DNA of 64,000 nucleotides from Williamsia deligens (GCF_024171765.1 NZ_JAMTCI010000001.1:2404796-2468795); one strand, 5' to 3'; positions 53,363-62,664 are shown, numbered from the stretch's first letter. Notes: generated from the sequence alone by a model not told the origin. Numbers and translations: made by a program.

Positions 53363-53424
53363 GCCCGCTCGGCGTGCGTTGTCGGCCCACTCGGTGCGCA
53401 TCGTGTGCCCACTCGGCGAGCTGA
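53363..53424. repeat. Three 22-bp repeats between two convergent stops
   Basis: Units at 53363, 53385 and 53407, exactly 22 bp apart: GCCCGCTCGGCG, GCCCACTCGGTG, GCCCACTCGGCG. They begin 3 nt after the metallohydrolase stop and end at the stop of the convergent hydrolase gene. Same unit as the forward part of the array after menD. Confidence 0.86.
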
Positions 53425-55497
53425 TCACCAGCCGGGTGCGCCGACCGCCAGGAACGACAGGTAGCTCGGGTGCGCGGGGTCGAGGACCAGCGACTGGCGA
53501 CGGCCGCGGGCACGGATCAGGTCGGGGACGACCGTCATGTACCGCGGGAAGCTGGCGGCGTAGACGTCGACGCGCAGTCGGTGACCGATCTCGAGGACCG
53601 CGTCGGTCGGGACCAGGTCGATGTCGATGGGGATCGGCACGTCCGCGGGCACCGGCAGCTTCCGTCGCCGGCTGAGGTGGTGGTACGGCGAGAGCAGCGT
53701 GCCGTCGGCGGCGTACTCCGACTTCGACCTGTCGTAGGCCCGGTTCGACATCGTCAGCGCGCCGTTGGTGAGCACCGTCGAGGTCCCGTCGGCGGCGACG
53801 TCGTTGACGGTCACCGCCCACGTCCCCTCGTTGCCGGACGTCGACACGTACAGATGCAGGTTCATCGACCCGGAGATCTGGGTGCGCTCCCGGGTGGCGG
53901 CCGTGGTGAAGGTCAGGCCGCCGGCCTCCTGGCCGCGGGCGTCGACGGTGAACTCGCGACCCAGCATCGCGGTGATCCCGGCGGTCACCTGGGACATGTC
54001 GCGCGACTTCAGGCCGCGGGTGTCGGGCCGGACGCCGAGCGCGCGGCGGCCCCGCGGACGATCGGTGCCGAGCACACCGTCGAAGACCGCGTGGTCGGCG
54101 GTGGCGGAACAGGAGTCGGTGAGGTCGAGTCGGCGGACCGACACCCCGGGGCGGGGGAAGCTCTCACCCGACGTCCACGAGCCGCCCTGCTGCTCGAGGG
54201 TCACAGGTCCGTACTGCTCGACACCGTTGTCGATGTCCTTGAGCCACCGGTCGAACCAGGCGCGTTCGAGCACGTCGACCCGAGGAGGGTTGCCCGTCGA
54301 CCCGAAGCCGGATCCCGCATCGATGTGATAGCCGTCGGCGACGACGAGCTGCTTGCGTCCCGGTTCCATCTGGAGGTGGTCGTAGACCGAGGTCGCGCTG
54401 CGGCCGAACAGGTCGTGCCAGGCACCGAACAGGAAGGTGGGCACCTCGATGCGGGCGACGTCGGGATCGCGCTCGTCGAAGTACGGGTCGTCGTAGATGC
54501 GGTCGTCGCGGCCGGTGAGGAAACCCCACGCGAGCGAACCGACCTCGGTCGCCGGCGACGCCACGCGGTGGCGCAACCAGGTCAGCCCGTTGCCGTCGAC
54601 GAGGTCCTTCGCCGCGGTGGCCGGGTTGGGCATCCACTTGAGGACGTTGACCACCGAGAGCCAGATGGGGATGAACAGCGACGGCATCCCGCCCGTGATG
54701 TAGATGTCGCGGACGATGTCCTCGCACCCCTCGACGGCGAAGACGGCCTTGAGGCCGGCGGGGCGCTTGTCGGCCGCCTGCAGTGAGTTGATCGCCGAGT
54801 ACGACCATCCGGCCAGACCGAACGTCCCGTCGCACCACGGCTGCTCGGCGACCCAGTCGCAGATCTCGACCGAGTCCTGCTGCTCCCGCGCGCCGAGGAT
54901 CTGCCACTTGCCGTGGGACGACCCGGTGCCGCGCACGTCGACGATGACCTGGGTGTAGCCGCTGCGTACGAGGCTGCGGTTGATGCCGAACACCTCGAGG
55001 GCGCCGCCGGCGATCGTCCGGGTGATGTCGGTGATGCCGGACAGCGGGGTCCCGGCGAGGTCGACGGTGTCGGCGAGGCCGCGCAGTGCGCGACCGAACA
55101 GCGGGTTGTGCAGGGCGGTGTCGATCCCGTCGAGCACAGCCCGGTTGTAGGGGTTCACGCTGACGATCGCGGGGAACGCGGTGTCGACGGCGGTGCGGGA
55201 GGCGTCGGCCGGTCGGATGACGGTGGCGCGCAACACGACACCGTCGGACATGCGGATCTCGACGGAGCGGTCGATGGCGACGTCGGCGTAGCGCTGAGGA
55301 CCGTCGACGAGCTGCTTCCACCGCAGGGCGTCCGCGCCGCCGGTCGGGTCGCCGAGGGGGAGCGTGGGCAGCGGGGTCGGCGTGGTCCGACGGGGTGTGG
55401 TGACCGGGAGAGGAACGGGGACCGGACGGGCGGCGTTCCGCACAGAGGACACCGGCCCGATGGCCGGCACGTCGCCGGGTTCTGCAGACACTGTCAT
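53425..55497 (-). CDS. CocE/NonD-family hydrolase (X-Pro dipeptidyl-peptidase-like)
   Basis: 690 residues from ATG 55497, preceded by GAAGG at 9 nt; a TTG at 55623 without a ribosome site is rejected. The N-terminal alpha/beta domain has the start motif VEIRMSDGVVLRATVIRP, DVRGTGSSHGKWQ and the nucleophile in FGLAGWSYSAINSLQA, with catalytic D/H expected in DPDVARIEVPTFLFGAWHD and VADGYHIDAGSG. The C-terminal third is the beta-sandwich of X-Pro dipeptidyl-peptidases (PVPADVPIPIDIDLVPTDAV, LRVDVYAASFPRYM). Substrates in the family range from cocaine esters to X-Pro peptides and glutaryl amides. No clear signal peptide; a Pro-rich stretch lies at about 20-50. Function here unassigned. Confidence 0.85.
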   Translation of the reverse strand: MTVSAEPGDVPAIGPVSSVRNAARPVPVPLPVTTPRRTTPTPLPTLPLGDPTGGADALRWKQLVDGPQRYADVAIDRSVEIRMSDGVVLRATVIRPADASRTAVDTAFPAIVSVNPYNRAVLDGIDTALHNPLFGRALRGLADTVDLAGTPLSGITDITRTIAGGALEVFGINRSLVRSGYTQVIVDVRGTGSSHGKWQILGAREQQDSVEICDWVAEQPWCDGTFGLAGWSYSAINSLQAADKRPAGLKAVFAVEGCEDIVRDIYITGGMPSLFIPIWLSVVNVLKWMPNPATAAKDLVDGNGLTWLRHRVASPATEVGSLAWGFLTGRDDRIYDDPYFDERDPDVARIEVPTFLFGAWHDLFGRSATSVYDHLQMEPGRKQLVVADGYHIDAGSGFGSTGNPPRVDVLERAWFDRWLKDIDNGVEQYGPVTLEQQGGSWTSGESFPRPGVSVRRLDLTDSCSATADHAVFDGVLGTDRPRGRRALGVRPDTRGLKSRDMSQVTAGITAMLGREFTVDARGQEAGGLTFTTAATRERTQISGSMNLHLYVSTSGNEGTWAVTVNDVAADGTSTVLTNGALTMSNRAYDRSKSEYAADGTLLSPYHHLSRRRKLPVPADVPIPIDIDLVPTDAVLEIGHRLRVDVYAASFPRYMTVVPDLIRARGRRQSLVLDPAHPSYLSFLAVGAPGW

Positions 55498-55793
55498 CGC
55501 ACGCACCTTCGCTGTGGCGGGGCGAGCACGTGTCTGCGTCCCCAGCTGCACGGATGCTGTGCTGGTCGCAGCGGACGCGTCCTCGAGTCCACTCCGTCGT
55601 CGGTCGATCCCGTACCCCAGCAACTGTGGCGCAGGTCACGACCCGTTCCGACCGAATGTAACCCAACCTATTGCGATCGAACGAGGGGGCCGGACGCATC
55701 GTGACAACAGTGGGACCGCGGTCCGCCTCCGTTACCGGATCGATACTTCGCGCACGCCGTGCCGGTGCCTCCCACGGGCCGGTGGCCGGCGAT
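55498..55793. other. Intergenic region between the CocE-type hydrolase and the rplJ promoter
   Basis: About 300 bases with no convincing gene. The part near 55660-55680 (GAATGTAACCCAACCTATTG) is AT-richer and probably holds the hydrolase promoter. An inverted pair GGGCCGGTGGC / GCCACCGGCCC (55776-55786 and 55806-55816) spans the rplJ -35 region and could be a protein-binding site or hairpin. Confidence 0.45.
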
Positions 55794-55822
55794 TTGGACG
55801 GTGCGCCACCGGCCCGTACGCT
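55794..55822 (+). promoter_or_regulatory. rplJ-rplL promoter
   Basis: TTGGAC at 55794-55799 and TACGCT at 55817-55822 with a 17-nt spacer, a good sigma-A-type match. Transcription would start near 55829 and give a leader of about 260 nt before rplJ. Confidence 0.7.
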
Positions 55823-55988
55823 GGGACTCCAGTGCGTACGTCGCCTCGGCGGCCCGCTCTGATCGTTCAACCAGAGACCGTCGGTCGATCTCCCGCCTCG
55901 CGGGGGTTCCGAAGGCCCGGTGCATGCCGGCGACCCACGCAGGGGAACGAGGTGTGATCGCGTCGGGCCCAGCGCCCGCCCCCTCCGC

Positions 55989-56013
55989 GCCCCGGACCAG
56001 CTGCGTCCGGGGC
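55989..56013 (+). promoter_or_regulatory. Leader hairpin of rplJL, candidate L10-leader attenuator
   Basis: An 8-bp GC stem, GCCCCGGA (55989-55996) with TCCGGGGC (56006-56013), loop of 9 nt, then GTTCGTCGTCTC. It sits in the long leader of the L10-L7/L12 operon, where L10 is known to control its own synthesis in many bacteria. I cannot confirm the full L10-leader fold. Confidence 0.5.
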
Positions 56014-56088
56014 GTTCGTCGTCTCCGGCCCCGTGGATCCCTCCGACAAGGGACCGTCCGACACGACACGTAGGAGAGGAGGCGAGAC

Positions 56089-56661
56089 ATGGCCAAGTCC
56101 GAGAAGGTAGCCGCAGTCGCGGAGATCGCAGAGCAGTTCCGGGGTTCCACGGCGACCGTGATCACGGAGTACCGCGGTCTGTCGGTCAAGCAGATCACCG
56201 ATCTGCGTCGTTCCCTCGGCGAGGGCGCGACCTACTCCGTCGCGAAGAACACGCTGGTCAAGCGCGCCGCCACCGAAGCGGGCGTGGAGGGCCTCGACGA
56301 CCTGTTCGTCGGTCCCACCGCGATCGCGTTCATCGAGGGCGAGCCCGTCAACGCGGCCAAGGCGATCAAGAACTTCGCCAAGGACAACAAGGCGCTGATC
56401 GTCAAGGGCGGCTACATGGACGGCCGCGCGCTGTCCGTCGCCGAGATCGACCAGATCGCCGATCTCGAGACCCGTGAGGTCCTGCTGGCCAAGATGGCCG
56501 GCGCCATGAAGGGCAACCTCGCCAAGGCTGCCGGGCTGTTCAGTCAGCCCGCATCGCAGGTCGCGCGTCTCGCCGCGGCCCTGCAGGAGAAGAAGTCCGC
56601 CGAGGGCGGCGCATCGGAAGCAGAGCCTGCTGCCGACGCACCGGCCGACGCTGCCGAGTGA
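56089..56661 (+). CDS. rplJ: 50S ribosomal protein L10
   Basis: 190 residues. [20 protein letters not shown], then [31 protein letters not shown] and an Ala/Glu-rich C-terminus that binds L7/L12 dimers. Strong ribosome site TAGGAGAGGAGG before ATG 56089. L10 is the base of the L7/L12 stalk and the usual autoregulator of this operon. In M. tuberculosis rplJ lies about 8 kb from rplA; here about 12 kb of unrelated accessory genes separate them. Confidence 0.97.
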   Translation: MAKSEKVAAVAEIAEQFRGSTATVITEYRGLSVKQITDLRRSLGEGATYSVAKNTLVKRAATEAGVEGLDDLFVGPTAIAFIEGEPVNAAKAIKNFAKDNKALIVKGGYMDGRALSVAEIDQIADLETREVLLAKMAGAMKGNLAKAAGLFSQPASQVARLAAALQEKKSAEGGASEAEPAADAPADAAE

Positions 56662-56730
56662 GCGCACCCGCGCCCACATCACCACCCCAGAAACATTCCC
56701 CGATCCGGGGACAACAGGAAGGACGCCATC

Positions 56731-57120
56731 ATGGCGAAGCTCAGCGCTGACGAGCTCATCGATCAGTTCAAGGAACTGACCCTGCTGGAGCTCAGCGATT
56801 TCGTGAAGAAGTTCGAAGAGGTCTTCGAGGTCACCGCAGCGGCTCCCGTCGCTGTCGCGGCCGCGGGTGCCCCGGCCGGCGGTGCCGCCGAGGCTGCTGT
56901 CGAGCAGGACGAGTTCGACGTCGTCCTCGAGGGCGCCGGCGACAAGAAGATCCAGGTCATCAAGGTGGTCCGTGAGGTCGTCTCCGGCCTGGGCCTCAAG
57001 GAGGCCAAGGACCTCGTCGAGAGCGCCCCCAAGGCGATCCTCGAGAAGGTGGACAAGGACGCCGCCGAGGCTGCCAAGGCCAAGCTCGAAGAGGCCGGCG
57101 CCAAGGTCTCCGTCAAGTGA
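56731..57120 (+). CDS. rplL: 50S ribosomal protein L7/L12
   Basis: 129 residues. N-terminal dimerisation helices ([20 protein letters not shown]), an Ala/Gly/Pro hinge at about 42-58, and the C-terminal factor-binding domain ([40 protein letters not shown]). It recruits translation factors. 69 nt after rplJ; AGGAAGGACG precedes ATG 56731. Standard length and full conservation. Confidence 0.98.
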   Translation: MAKLSADELIDQFKELTLLELSDFVKKFEEVFEVTAAAPVAVAAAGAPAGGAAEAAVEQDEFDVVLEGAGDKKIQVIKVVREVVSGLGLKEAKDLVESAPKAILEKVDKDAAEAAKAKLEEAGAKVSVK

Positions 57121-57187
57121 TCTGATCGCTTCCACGGAAGTGACGTCAGCTCGCTGACACCGGCCCGACCCCGGTCGAGCCACCCGA

Positions 57188-57217
57188 CGAGGCCACCCCG
57201 TTCATGGGGTGGCCTCG
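57188..57217 (+). terminator. Intrinsic terminator after rplL
   Basis: A 12-bp perfect stem, CGAGGCCACCCC with GGGGTGGCCTCG, loop GTTCAT, followed by TTGTCGTCT. It lies 67 nt after the rplL stop and separates the ribosomal operon from mceG. Confidence 0.85.
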
Positions 57218-57299
57218 TTGTCGTCTCACGACCCGAGCAGGACATCTGCCCAGCTCAGCGGCCTATTCCCGGCAGTCTGCATGAAATGGGGCGTTGATG

Positions 57300-57328
57300 T
57301 TCGAGGATCACGAACCGTGGGTTACAGT
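57300..57328 (+). promoter_or_regulatory. Candidate mceG promoter
   Basis: TACAGT at 57323-57328 as -10 box and TTCGAG at 57300-57305 as a weak -35 box, spacer 17 nt. Position 46 nt before the mceG start. The -35 match is poor, so an alternative sigma factor is possible. Confidence 0.45.
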
Positions 57329-57373
57329 GACTCGAACCACAAGCGGGGCGGGAACAGAAGAGGGAGTCCGATA

Positions 57374-58537
57374 GTGGGTGTCGAGGTCAGTGTCGAGGGG
57401 CTCACGAAGTCCTTCGGTTCTCAGAACATCTGGCGCGACGTCACCCTGACCCTCCCCGAGGGCGAGGTCAGCGCGCTGCTGGGGCCCTCGGGTACCGGCA
57501 AGTCGGTGTTCCTCAAGGCCCTCATCGGTCTCCTCCACCCCGAGCAGGGGTCGGTCATCGTCGACGGCACGGACATCACCAAGTGCTCCTCGAAGGAGCT
57601 CTACGAGATCCGCAAGCTGTTCGGTGTCCTGTTCCAGGACGGCGCGCTGTTCGGCTCGATGAGCCTGTTCGACAACACCGCCTTCCCGCTGCGCGAGCAC
57701 ACCAAGAAGTCCGAGAGCGACATCCGCGACATCGTCATGGAGAAGCTGGACCTGGTCGGTCTGGCCGACGCGGGGGACAAGCTCCCCGGCGAGATCTCCG
57801 GCGGTATGCGCAAGCGCGCCGGCCTGGCCCGCGCCCTGGTGCTCGACCCGCAGATCATCCTGTGCGACGAGCCCGACTCGGGTCTGGACCCCGTCCGCAC
57901 CGCCTACATCTCGCAGCTGCTGATCGACATCAACGCCGAGATCGACGCGACGATCCTCATCGTCACGCACAACATCAACATCGCCCGGACCATCCCGGAC
58001 AACATCGGCATGCTGTTCCGCAAGGAACTCGTCATGTTCGGTCCGCGTGAGGTGCTGTTGACCTCCGAGGAACCCGCGGTCAAGCAGTTCCTCTCCGGTG
58101 ACCGCTTCGGTCCGATCGGCATGTCCGAGGAGAAGGACGACGCGACCGCCGCCCAGGAGAAGGAACTCGCCGACGCCGGTATCGGTGGCGGCGGCACCAA
58201 GGACGACTTCTCCGAGATCATCCCGCAGGTGCAGCCGAATCCCGGTATGCCCGAACGCAAGGCGGCCGCCCGTCACCGCGAGCGCGTCGAAGAGATGATG
58301 CACGAGCTGCCCGAGAGCGCCCAGAAGGCGATCCGCGAATCACAGCAGGCCGAGGACGACATCCGCGAGGAGCGTCAGAAGGTCGCCGACGAGAACGGCA
58401 ACGGCGACAACCGTGGCCGCGACGGAGGCGACCGTGGCCGCGACGGCGACAACGGTGGTCGCTCGGACGAGGCGTACGCCGGATCCGACGCGAACACCGA
58501 GCAGTTCCCGGCCTACCGGGCCGGCAACAACGCGTGA
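57374..58537 (+). CDS. mceG: MceG (Mkl) ATPase of the Mce lipid importer
   Basis: 387 residues from GTG 57374. ABC ATPase, MlaF type: Walker A GPSGTGKSV at about 37-45, signature ISGGMRKRAGLARAL, Walker B IILCDEPDSGLDP, switch histidine in VTHNINIART. MceG powers Mce transporters, which import sterols, fatty acids or other lipids. The C-terminal 120 residues go beyond the ABC domain: a conserved MceG extension (PQVQPNPGMPERKAAARHRERV) and a low-complexity RGRDGGD-type repeat tail. In M. tuberculosis mkl stands near rplJL but apart from the mce operons; here it is directly followed by yrbEA, 44 nt away. Confidence 0.93.
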   Translation: MGVEVSVEGLTKSFGSQNIWRDVTLTLPEGEVSALLGPSGTGKSVFLKALIGLLHPEQGSVIVDGTDITKCSSKELYEIRKLFGVLFQDGALFGSMSLFDNTAFPLREHTKKSESDIRDIVMEKLDLVGLADAGDKLPGEISGGMRKRAGLARALVLDPQIILCDEPDSGLDPVRTAYISQLLIDINAEIDATILIVTHNINIARTIPDNIGMLFRKELVMFGPREVLLTSEEPAVKQFLSGDRFGPIGMSEEKDDATAAQEKELADAGIGGGGTKDDFSEIIPQVQPNPGMPERKAAARHRERVEEMMHELPESAQKAIRESQQAEDDIREERQKVADENGNGDNRGRDGGDRGRDGDNGGRSDEAYAGSDANTEQFPAYRAGNNA

Positions 58538-58581
58538 CCGCATCACCTTTCCCATACCGCACGACGATCGAGGGCATCTAG

Positions 58582-59388
58582 ATGAGCGGAGCCACCACGC
58601 GTGGCGTCGAACGGGTGAGCCAGGCCGGTAGTGCCGCGCTGACACAGACGGGCAACATCGTCCAGCTGTTCGCCGACGTCATCCGGAACATCTTCGTCCG
58701 CCCGTTCCAGCTGCGTGAATTCGTCCAACAGGCCTGGTTCATCGCCAGCGTCACCATCCTCCCGACCGCGCTGATCGCCATCCCGTTCGGCGCCGTCGTC
58801 TCGCTGCAGACCAGTTCGCTGATCCGGCAGCTCGGCGCCGAGTCGTTCACCGGCGCCACCAGCGTCCTGGTCGTGGTGCAGCAGGCCGCGCCCGTCATCA
58901 CCACGCTGCTGGTGGCCGGTGCCGCCGGCTCGGCGGTCGCCGCCGACCTCGGCTCGCGCACCATCCGCGAGGAGATCGACGCGATGCGCGTGCTGGGCAT
59001 CAACCCGGTGCAGCGGCTCGTCGTCCCGCGTGTGCTCGGCATGGTGCTCGTCGCGGTCCTGCTCAACGGCCTCGTCTGCGTCGTCGGCATCGCCGGCGGC
59101 TACTTCTTCAACGTGATCGTGCAGGGCGGTACCCCGGGTGCCTACCTCGCGTCGTTCTCGACACTGGCGCAGCTGCCCGACCTCTACATCGCCGAGCTCA
59201 AGGCCGCCATCTTCGGTCTGCTCGCCGGCGTGGTCGCCGCATACAAGGGACTCAACCCCTCGTCGGGTCCGAAGGGTGTCGGCGAGGCGGTCAACCAGAG
59301 CGTCGTCATCACCTTCCTGCTCCTGTTCTTCGCGAACCTGATCCTGACCGCCGTGTACCTGCAGATCGTCCCTCCTCGGGGCTCGTAG
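58582..59388 (+). CDS. YrbEA permease of an Mce transporter (MlaE family)
   Basis: 268 residues. About five to six membrane helices and the MlaE motif GSRTIREEIDAMRVLGINPVQ, the coupling helix contacting MceG; also FIASVTILPTALIAIPFGAVV and the AYKGLNPSSGPKGVGEAVN stretch typical of YrbE. It forms a permease dimer with the next gene product. ATG 58582. First gene of yrbEAB-mceABCD; the operon extends beyond the window. Which Mce paralogue (1 to 4) it belongs to cannot be read here. Confidence 0.93.
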   Translation: MSGATTRGVERVSQAGSAALTQTGNIVQLFADVIRNIFVRPFQLREFVQQAWFIASVTILPTALIAIPFGAVVSLQTSSLIRQLGAESFTGATSVLVVVQQAAPVITTLLVAGAAGSAVAADLGSRTIREEIDAMRVLGINPVQRLVVPRVLGMVLVAVLLNGLVCVVGIAGGYFFNVIVQGGTPGAYLASFSTLAQLPDLYIAELKAAIFGLLAGVVAAYKGLNPSSGPKGVGEAVNQSVVITFLLLFFANLILTAVYLQIVPPRGS

Positions 59389-59400
59389 AGGGAATCGACG

Positions 59401-60261
59401 ATGACCATCGCCAAGAGCAGGGCAGACCTGCTCAACTACCGCATCCGCCAGGGCGTCAACGCCCCGCTGAAGGTGCTCGACGGCGCCGGCGAGCAGATGT
59501 CGTTCTACGGCCGCGCCGTGGGATGGGCTCCCCGCACCATCACGCACTACCCCAAGGAACTCCTCCGACTGCTCGCCGAGGTCGCCTTCGGTGCGGGCGG
59601 CCTCGCCGTCATCGGCGGCACGATCGGCGTCATGGTGCTGCTCACCGGCTTCACCGGTGTCGTCGTCGGCCTGCAGGGCTACGCCGCGCTCGACCAGCTC
59701 GGTTCGCAGGCCCTCACCGGCTTCCTCTCGGCGTACGTCAACACCCGTGAGGTGGCGCCGCTGGTCGCCGGCCTCGCGCTGTCGGCGACGGTCGGCTGCG
59801 GCTTCACCGCGCAGCTCGGCGCCATGCGCATCTCCGAGGAGATCGACGCGCTCGAGGTCATGGCGGTCCCGTCGGTCCCGTTCCTGGTGACGACGCGCGT
59901 GCTCGCCGGCTTCATCGCGGTCATCCCGCTCTACGTGCTCGGACTGTTGGCGTCCTATCTGGCGACGCGCACGGTGACGACGGTGTTCAACGGCCAGTCA
60001 CCGGGTTCCTACGACCACTACTTCAACCTGTTCCTGCCACCGGTCGACGTGTTGTGGTCGTTCGGCAAGGTGCTGATCTTCGCGTTCGTGATCATCCTCG
60101 TGCACTGCTACTACGGCTACTACGCCAGCGGCGGCCCCGCCGGCGTCGGCGTGGCCGTCGGACGTGCCGTCCGTGCGGCCCTGGTGCTGCTGGCTGTGCT
60201 CGACTTCTTCCTGGGCCTCGCGATCTGGGGCACCAGCACTTCGGTCAGGGTGGCGGGCTGA
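59401..60261 (+). CDS. YrbEB permease of an Mce transporter (MlaE family)
   Basis: 286 residues, 12 nt after yrbEA. MlaE fold with the coupling motif GAMRISEEIDALEVMAVPSVPFL, plus FGAGGLAVIGGTIGVMVLLTGF and HCYYGYYASGGPAGVGVAVGRAVRAAL at the C-terminus. Partner of YrbEA in the inner-membrane channel. The stop is 1 nt before the mceA start (TGACATG), so the genes are cotranslated. Confidence 0.93.
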   Translation: MTIAKSRADLLNYRIRQGVNAPLKVLDGAGEQMSFYGRAVGWAPRTITHYPKELLRLLAEVAFGAGGLAVIGGTIGVMVLLTGFTGVVVGLQGYAALDQLGSQALTGFLSAYVNTREVAPLVAGLALSATVGCGFTAQLGAMRISEEIDALEVMAVPSVPFLVTTRVLAGFIAVIPLYVLGLLASYLATRTVTTVFNGQSPGSYDHYFNLFLPPVDVLWSFGKVLIFAFVIILVHCYYGYYASGGPAGVGVAVGRAVRAALVLLAVLDFFLGLAIWGTSTSVRVAG

Positions 60262-60262
60262 C

Positions 60263-61594
60263 ATGGGCAAGACACGAATCCGGCTGCTGGGTCTGGTGTT
60301 CTTCGTGGTCGTCGCGCTGTTCGTCGGCGGCACGATCCTGAAGTTCAACGAGACCTTCACCAGCTTCACCGACGTCGACCTCGCGACCGACTCGGCGGGC
60401 AACAACCTCCCGCCGAACGCCGACGTGAAGGTGCGCGGCCTCATCGTCGGCCAGGTGCGCAACGTCTCCGCCGCGGACGACGGCCGCGTCACCGTCACGC
60501 TCGGTCTCTCGCCGGACAAGGCGAAGATGATCCCCGCGAACACGACGGCACGGATCCTGCCCAAGACGCTGTTCGGCGAGCGCTACGTCTCCCTGCAGCT
60601 CCCGCAGAACCCCGACGGCTCGATGTTGTCCAACGGCGACACCATCCGGACGGACTCGAGCGGCAACGCCATCGAGCTGCAGACCCTGTTCGACAAGCTC
60701 CTTCCCGTCCTCGACGCGATCCCCCCGCAGGATCTGTCGGTGACCCTGGGGTCGCTGTCGAAGGCGTTGCAGGGCAACGGCGATCGGATCGGCACCTCGT
60801 TCGAGGAGCTGAACAACATCTTCACCCAGGTCAACGCGAACATGCCGGAGCTGCAGGGGACCCTGCGCGGTCTGGCTACGTTCTCGCAGACCTACTCCCA
60901 GGCCCTGCCCGACGTCGTCGACGCCCTCGACACGTTGCGCACGACCTCCAACACCCTGGTCGAGAAGCAGGGCGACCTGCGGTCGTTCATCTCGACGGTC
61001 CAGAAGGCGACGGTGGAGACCACCGACTTCCTGACGACCAACCGCCGGGACCTGTTGGACCTGTCCATCCAGTCCGAGGAGCTGCTGACCGCATTGGCCA
61101 CACAGTCCCCGGCCTTCGGCTGCACGTTCAAGAACTTCGCGGGTCTGATCCCCGAGGTGAACAACATCGTCGGCAAGGGCACCAAGAACCCCGGTGTCCG
61201 CGTGACGTTGACGTTCTCGAACCCGAAGGGCCGTTACCTGCCGAACCAGGACGAGCCGCGTCTGCTGGAGACCCGCGGACCCCGCTGCTACCCCAAGCAC
61301 TACGAGCAGGGTCGCCCGTTCCCGCAGTACCCCGGCGGATCGCTCAACGACGGTTCCTACCAGGTCCCGTCGCGCAACCCCGGTCCGCAGCAGGTCGCCC
61401 AGCTGCCCATCCCGGACTTCTCCGGGAAGCCCGCGGGCACCATCACGCCGAGCGTCTACGACGATCCGCAGAACAAGGTGGCGCTCAAGGCGGTCATGGC
61501 GGCCGAGGCCGGCACCGATCCCGCTGACGTCCCCGGATGGATCGCGCAGATCGTCGCCCCCGGTCTCCAGGGAGCGCAGGTGACGGTCAAGTGA
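60263..61594 (+). CDS. MceA-type substrate-binding protein
   Basis: 443 residues from ATG 60263. One N-terminal membrane helix (about 6-26, LLGLVFFVVVALFVGGTI) then the MCE/MlaD beta domain (about 40-120; NADVKVRGLIVGQVRNVSA) and a long helical region, followed by a Pro-rich C-terminus. Mce proteins assemble into a hexameric tunnel carrying lipid from the outer envelope to YrbE. A cysteine pair (FGCTFKN, RCYPK) may form a disulfide. GTGA overlap with the next gene. Named MceA by order. Confidence 0.9.
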   Translation: MGKTRIRLLGLVFFVVVALFVGGTILKFNETFTSFTDVDLATDSAGNNLPPNADVKVRGLIVGQVRNVSAADDGRVTVTLGLSPDKAKMIPANTTARILPKTLFGERYVSLQLPQNPDGSMLSNGDTIRTDSSGNAIELQTLFDKLLPVLDAIPPQDLSVTLGSLSKALQGNGDRIGTSFEELNNIFTQVNANMPELQGTLRGLATFSQTYSQALPDVVDALDTLRTTSNTLVEKQGDLRSFISTVQKATVETTDFLTTNRRDLLDLSIQSEELLTALATQSPAFGCTFKNFAGLIPEVNNIVGKGTKNPGVRVTLTFSNPKGRYLPNQDEPRLLETRGPRCYPKHYEQGRPFPQYPGGSLNDGSYQVPSRNPGPQQVAQLPIPDFSGKPAGTITPSVYDDPQNKVALKAVMAAEAGTDPADVPGWIAQIVAPGLQGAQVTVK

Positions 61595-62664
61595 AGAACG
61601 GTTTCCTCGGGCCACTGATCCGCCTGGTGGTCTTCGCGGTCGTGACCGTGCTCGCCACCGGCGCCCTCGGCCTCGTCATCGCGAACTCGGGCACCTCCGG
61701 CGACAACAAGTTCACGGCGATCTTCACCGACGCCTCCCTGCTCAACCCGGGTGACGATGTCCGCATCGCCGGCGTCCGCGTGGGCAGCGTGCAGTCGGTG
61801 GCCGTGCACGACCACAACCTGGCCAAGGTCGAGTTCAACATCAACCGCAGCCGTCTCCCCGAGGGCGTGCAGGCCTACATCCGGTTCCGCACGCTCACCG
61901 GTATCCGTTACCTGGCCCTGGAGAAGGGCCCGGGCGACCAGGCCGCGACCATCGGCAAGGACAGCGTCATCGGGCAGGCCAACACCCACCCGGCGGTCAA
62001 CCTGACCGACCTGTTCAACGGCTTCCGGCCGCTGTTCCAGGAACTCTCGGCCGACGACGTCAACAAGCTGTCGGAGGAGATCATCAAGATCTTCCAGGGC
62101 GAGGGCGGCACCATCAGCGACCTCGTCGCCGACACCGCGGACCTGACGAACACCATCGCCGACAAGGACCAGGTCATCGGTGAGCTGATCACCAACCTGA
62201 CCAAGGTGCTCGACACCGTCAACCGCAACGACGACCAGCTGACCGACCTGCTGACGACCACCGAGAAGTTCGTGAGCGGCCTGGCCGCACAGCGCGACTC
62301 GGTGGGCTCGGCGATCACCTCGGTGTCGAACCTGACCACGGTGACCAGCTCGATCCTCACCCCGGTCCGGCCGTCGCTGCAGGGCAGCATCGCCTCGATC
62401 AACGACCTGTCGAAGGTCATCACCGACCGTCGCGCAGAGGTGGAGAAGACGCTGACCACGCTGCCGATCAAGGCGCAGAAGATCGGCCGGGCCGCCACCT
62501 TCGGCTCCTGGTTCCAGTTCTATCTGTGCGGCATCGACATCGTCGCCGGCAACGGCAAGAGCACGCTGCTGAGCCAGCCGCTCATCCCGCTGCCCGACAT
62601 CAACCACGTCCTGTACACCAACGTCGCCACGCGATGCTGGACCGACGACAAGCCGCCGAGCTGA
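61591..62664 (+). CDS. MceB-type substrate-binding protein
   Basis: 357 residues from GTG 61591, overlapping the previous stop by 4 nt. N-terminal helix at about 8-30, the MCE domain (FTDASLLNPGDDVRIAGVRVGSVQSV), then the helical DUF3407-type region. The C-terminal FYLCGIDIVAGNGK and ATRCW supply two cysteines in the usual MceB positions. Part of the same tunnel complex. Followed 14 nt later by mceC. Confidence 0.9.
   Translation: MKNGFLGPLIRLVVFAVVTVLATGALGLVIANSGTSGDNKFTAIFTDASLLNPGDDVRIAGVRVGSVQSVAVHDHNLAKVEFNINRSRLPEGVQAYIRFRTLTGIRYLALEKGPGDQAATIGKDSVIGQANTHPAVNLTDLFNGFRPLFQELSADDVNKLSEEIIKIFQGEGGTISDLVADTADLTNTIADKDQVIGELITNLTKVLDTVNRNDDQLTDLLTTTEKFVSGLAAQRDSVGSAITSVSNLTTVTSSILTPVRPSLQGSIASINDLSKVITDRRAEVEKTLTTLPIKAQKIGRAATFGSWFQFYLCGIDIVAGNGKSTLLSQPLIPLPDINHVLYTNVATRCWTDDKPPS

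Noticed and set aside
55498-55623. Longer N-terminus of the CocE-type hydrolase from TTG 55623
   Set aside because: No ribosome site precedes the TTG, and the extra 42 residues look unlike a signal peptide. ATG 55497 has GAAGG at the right distance.
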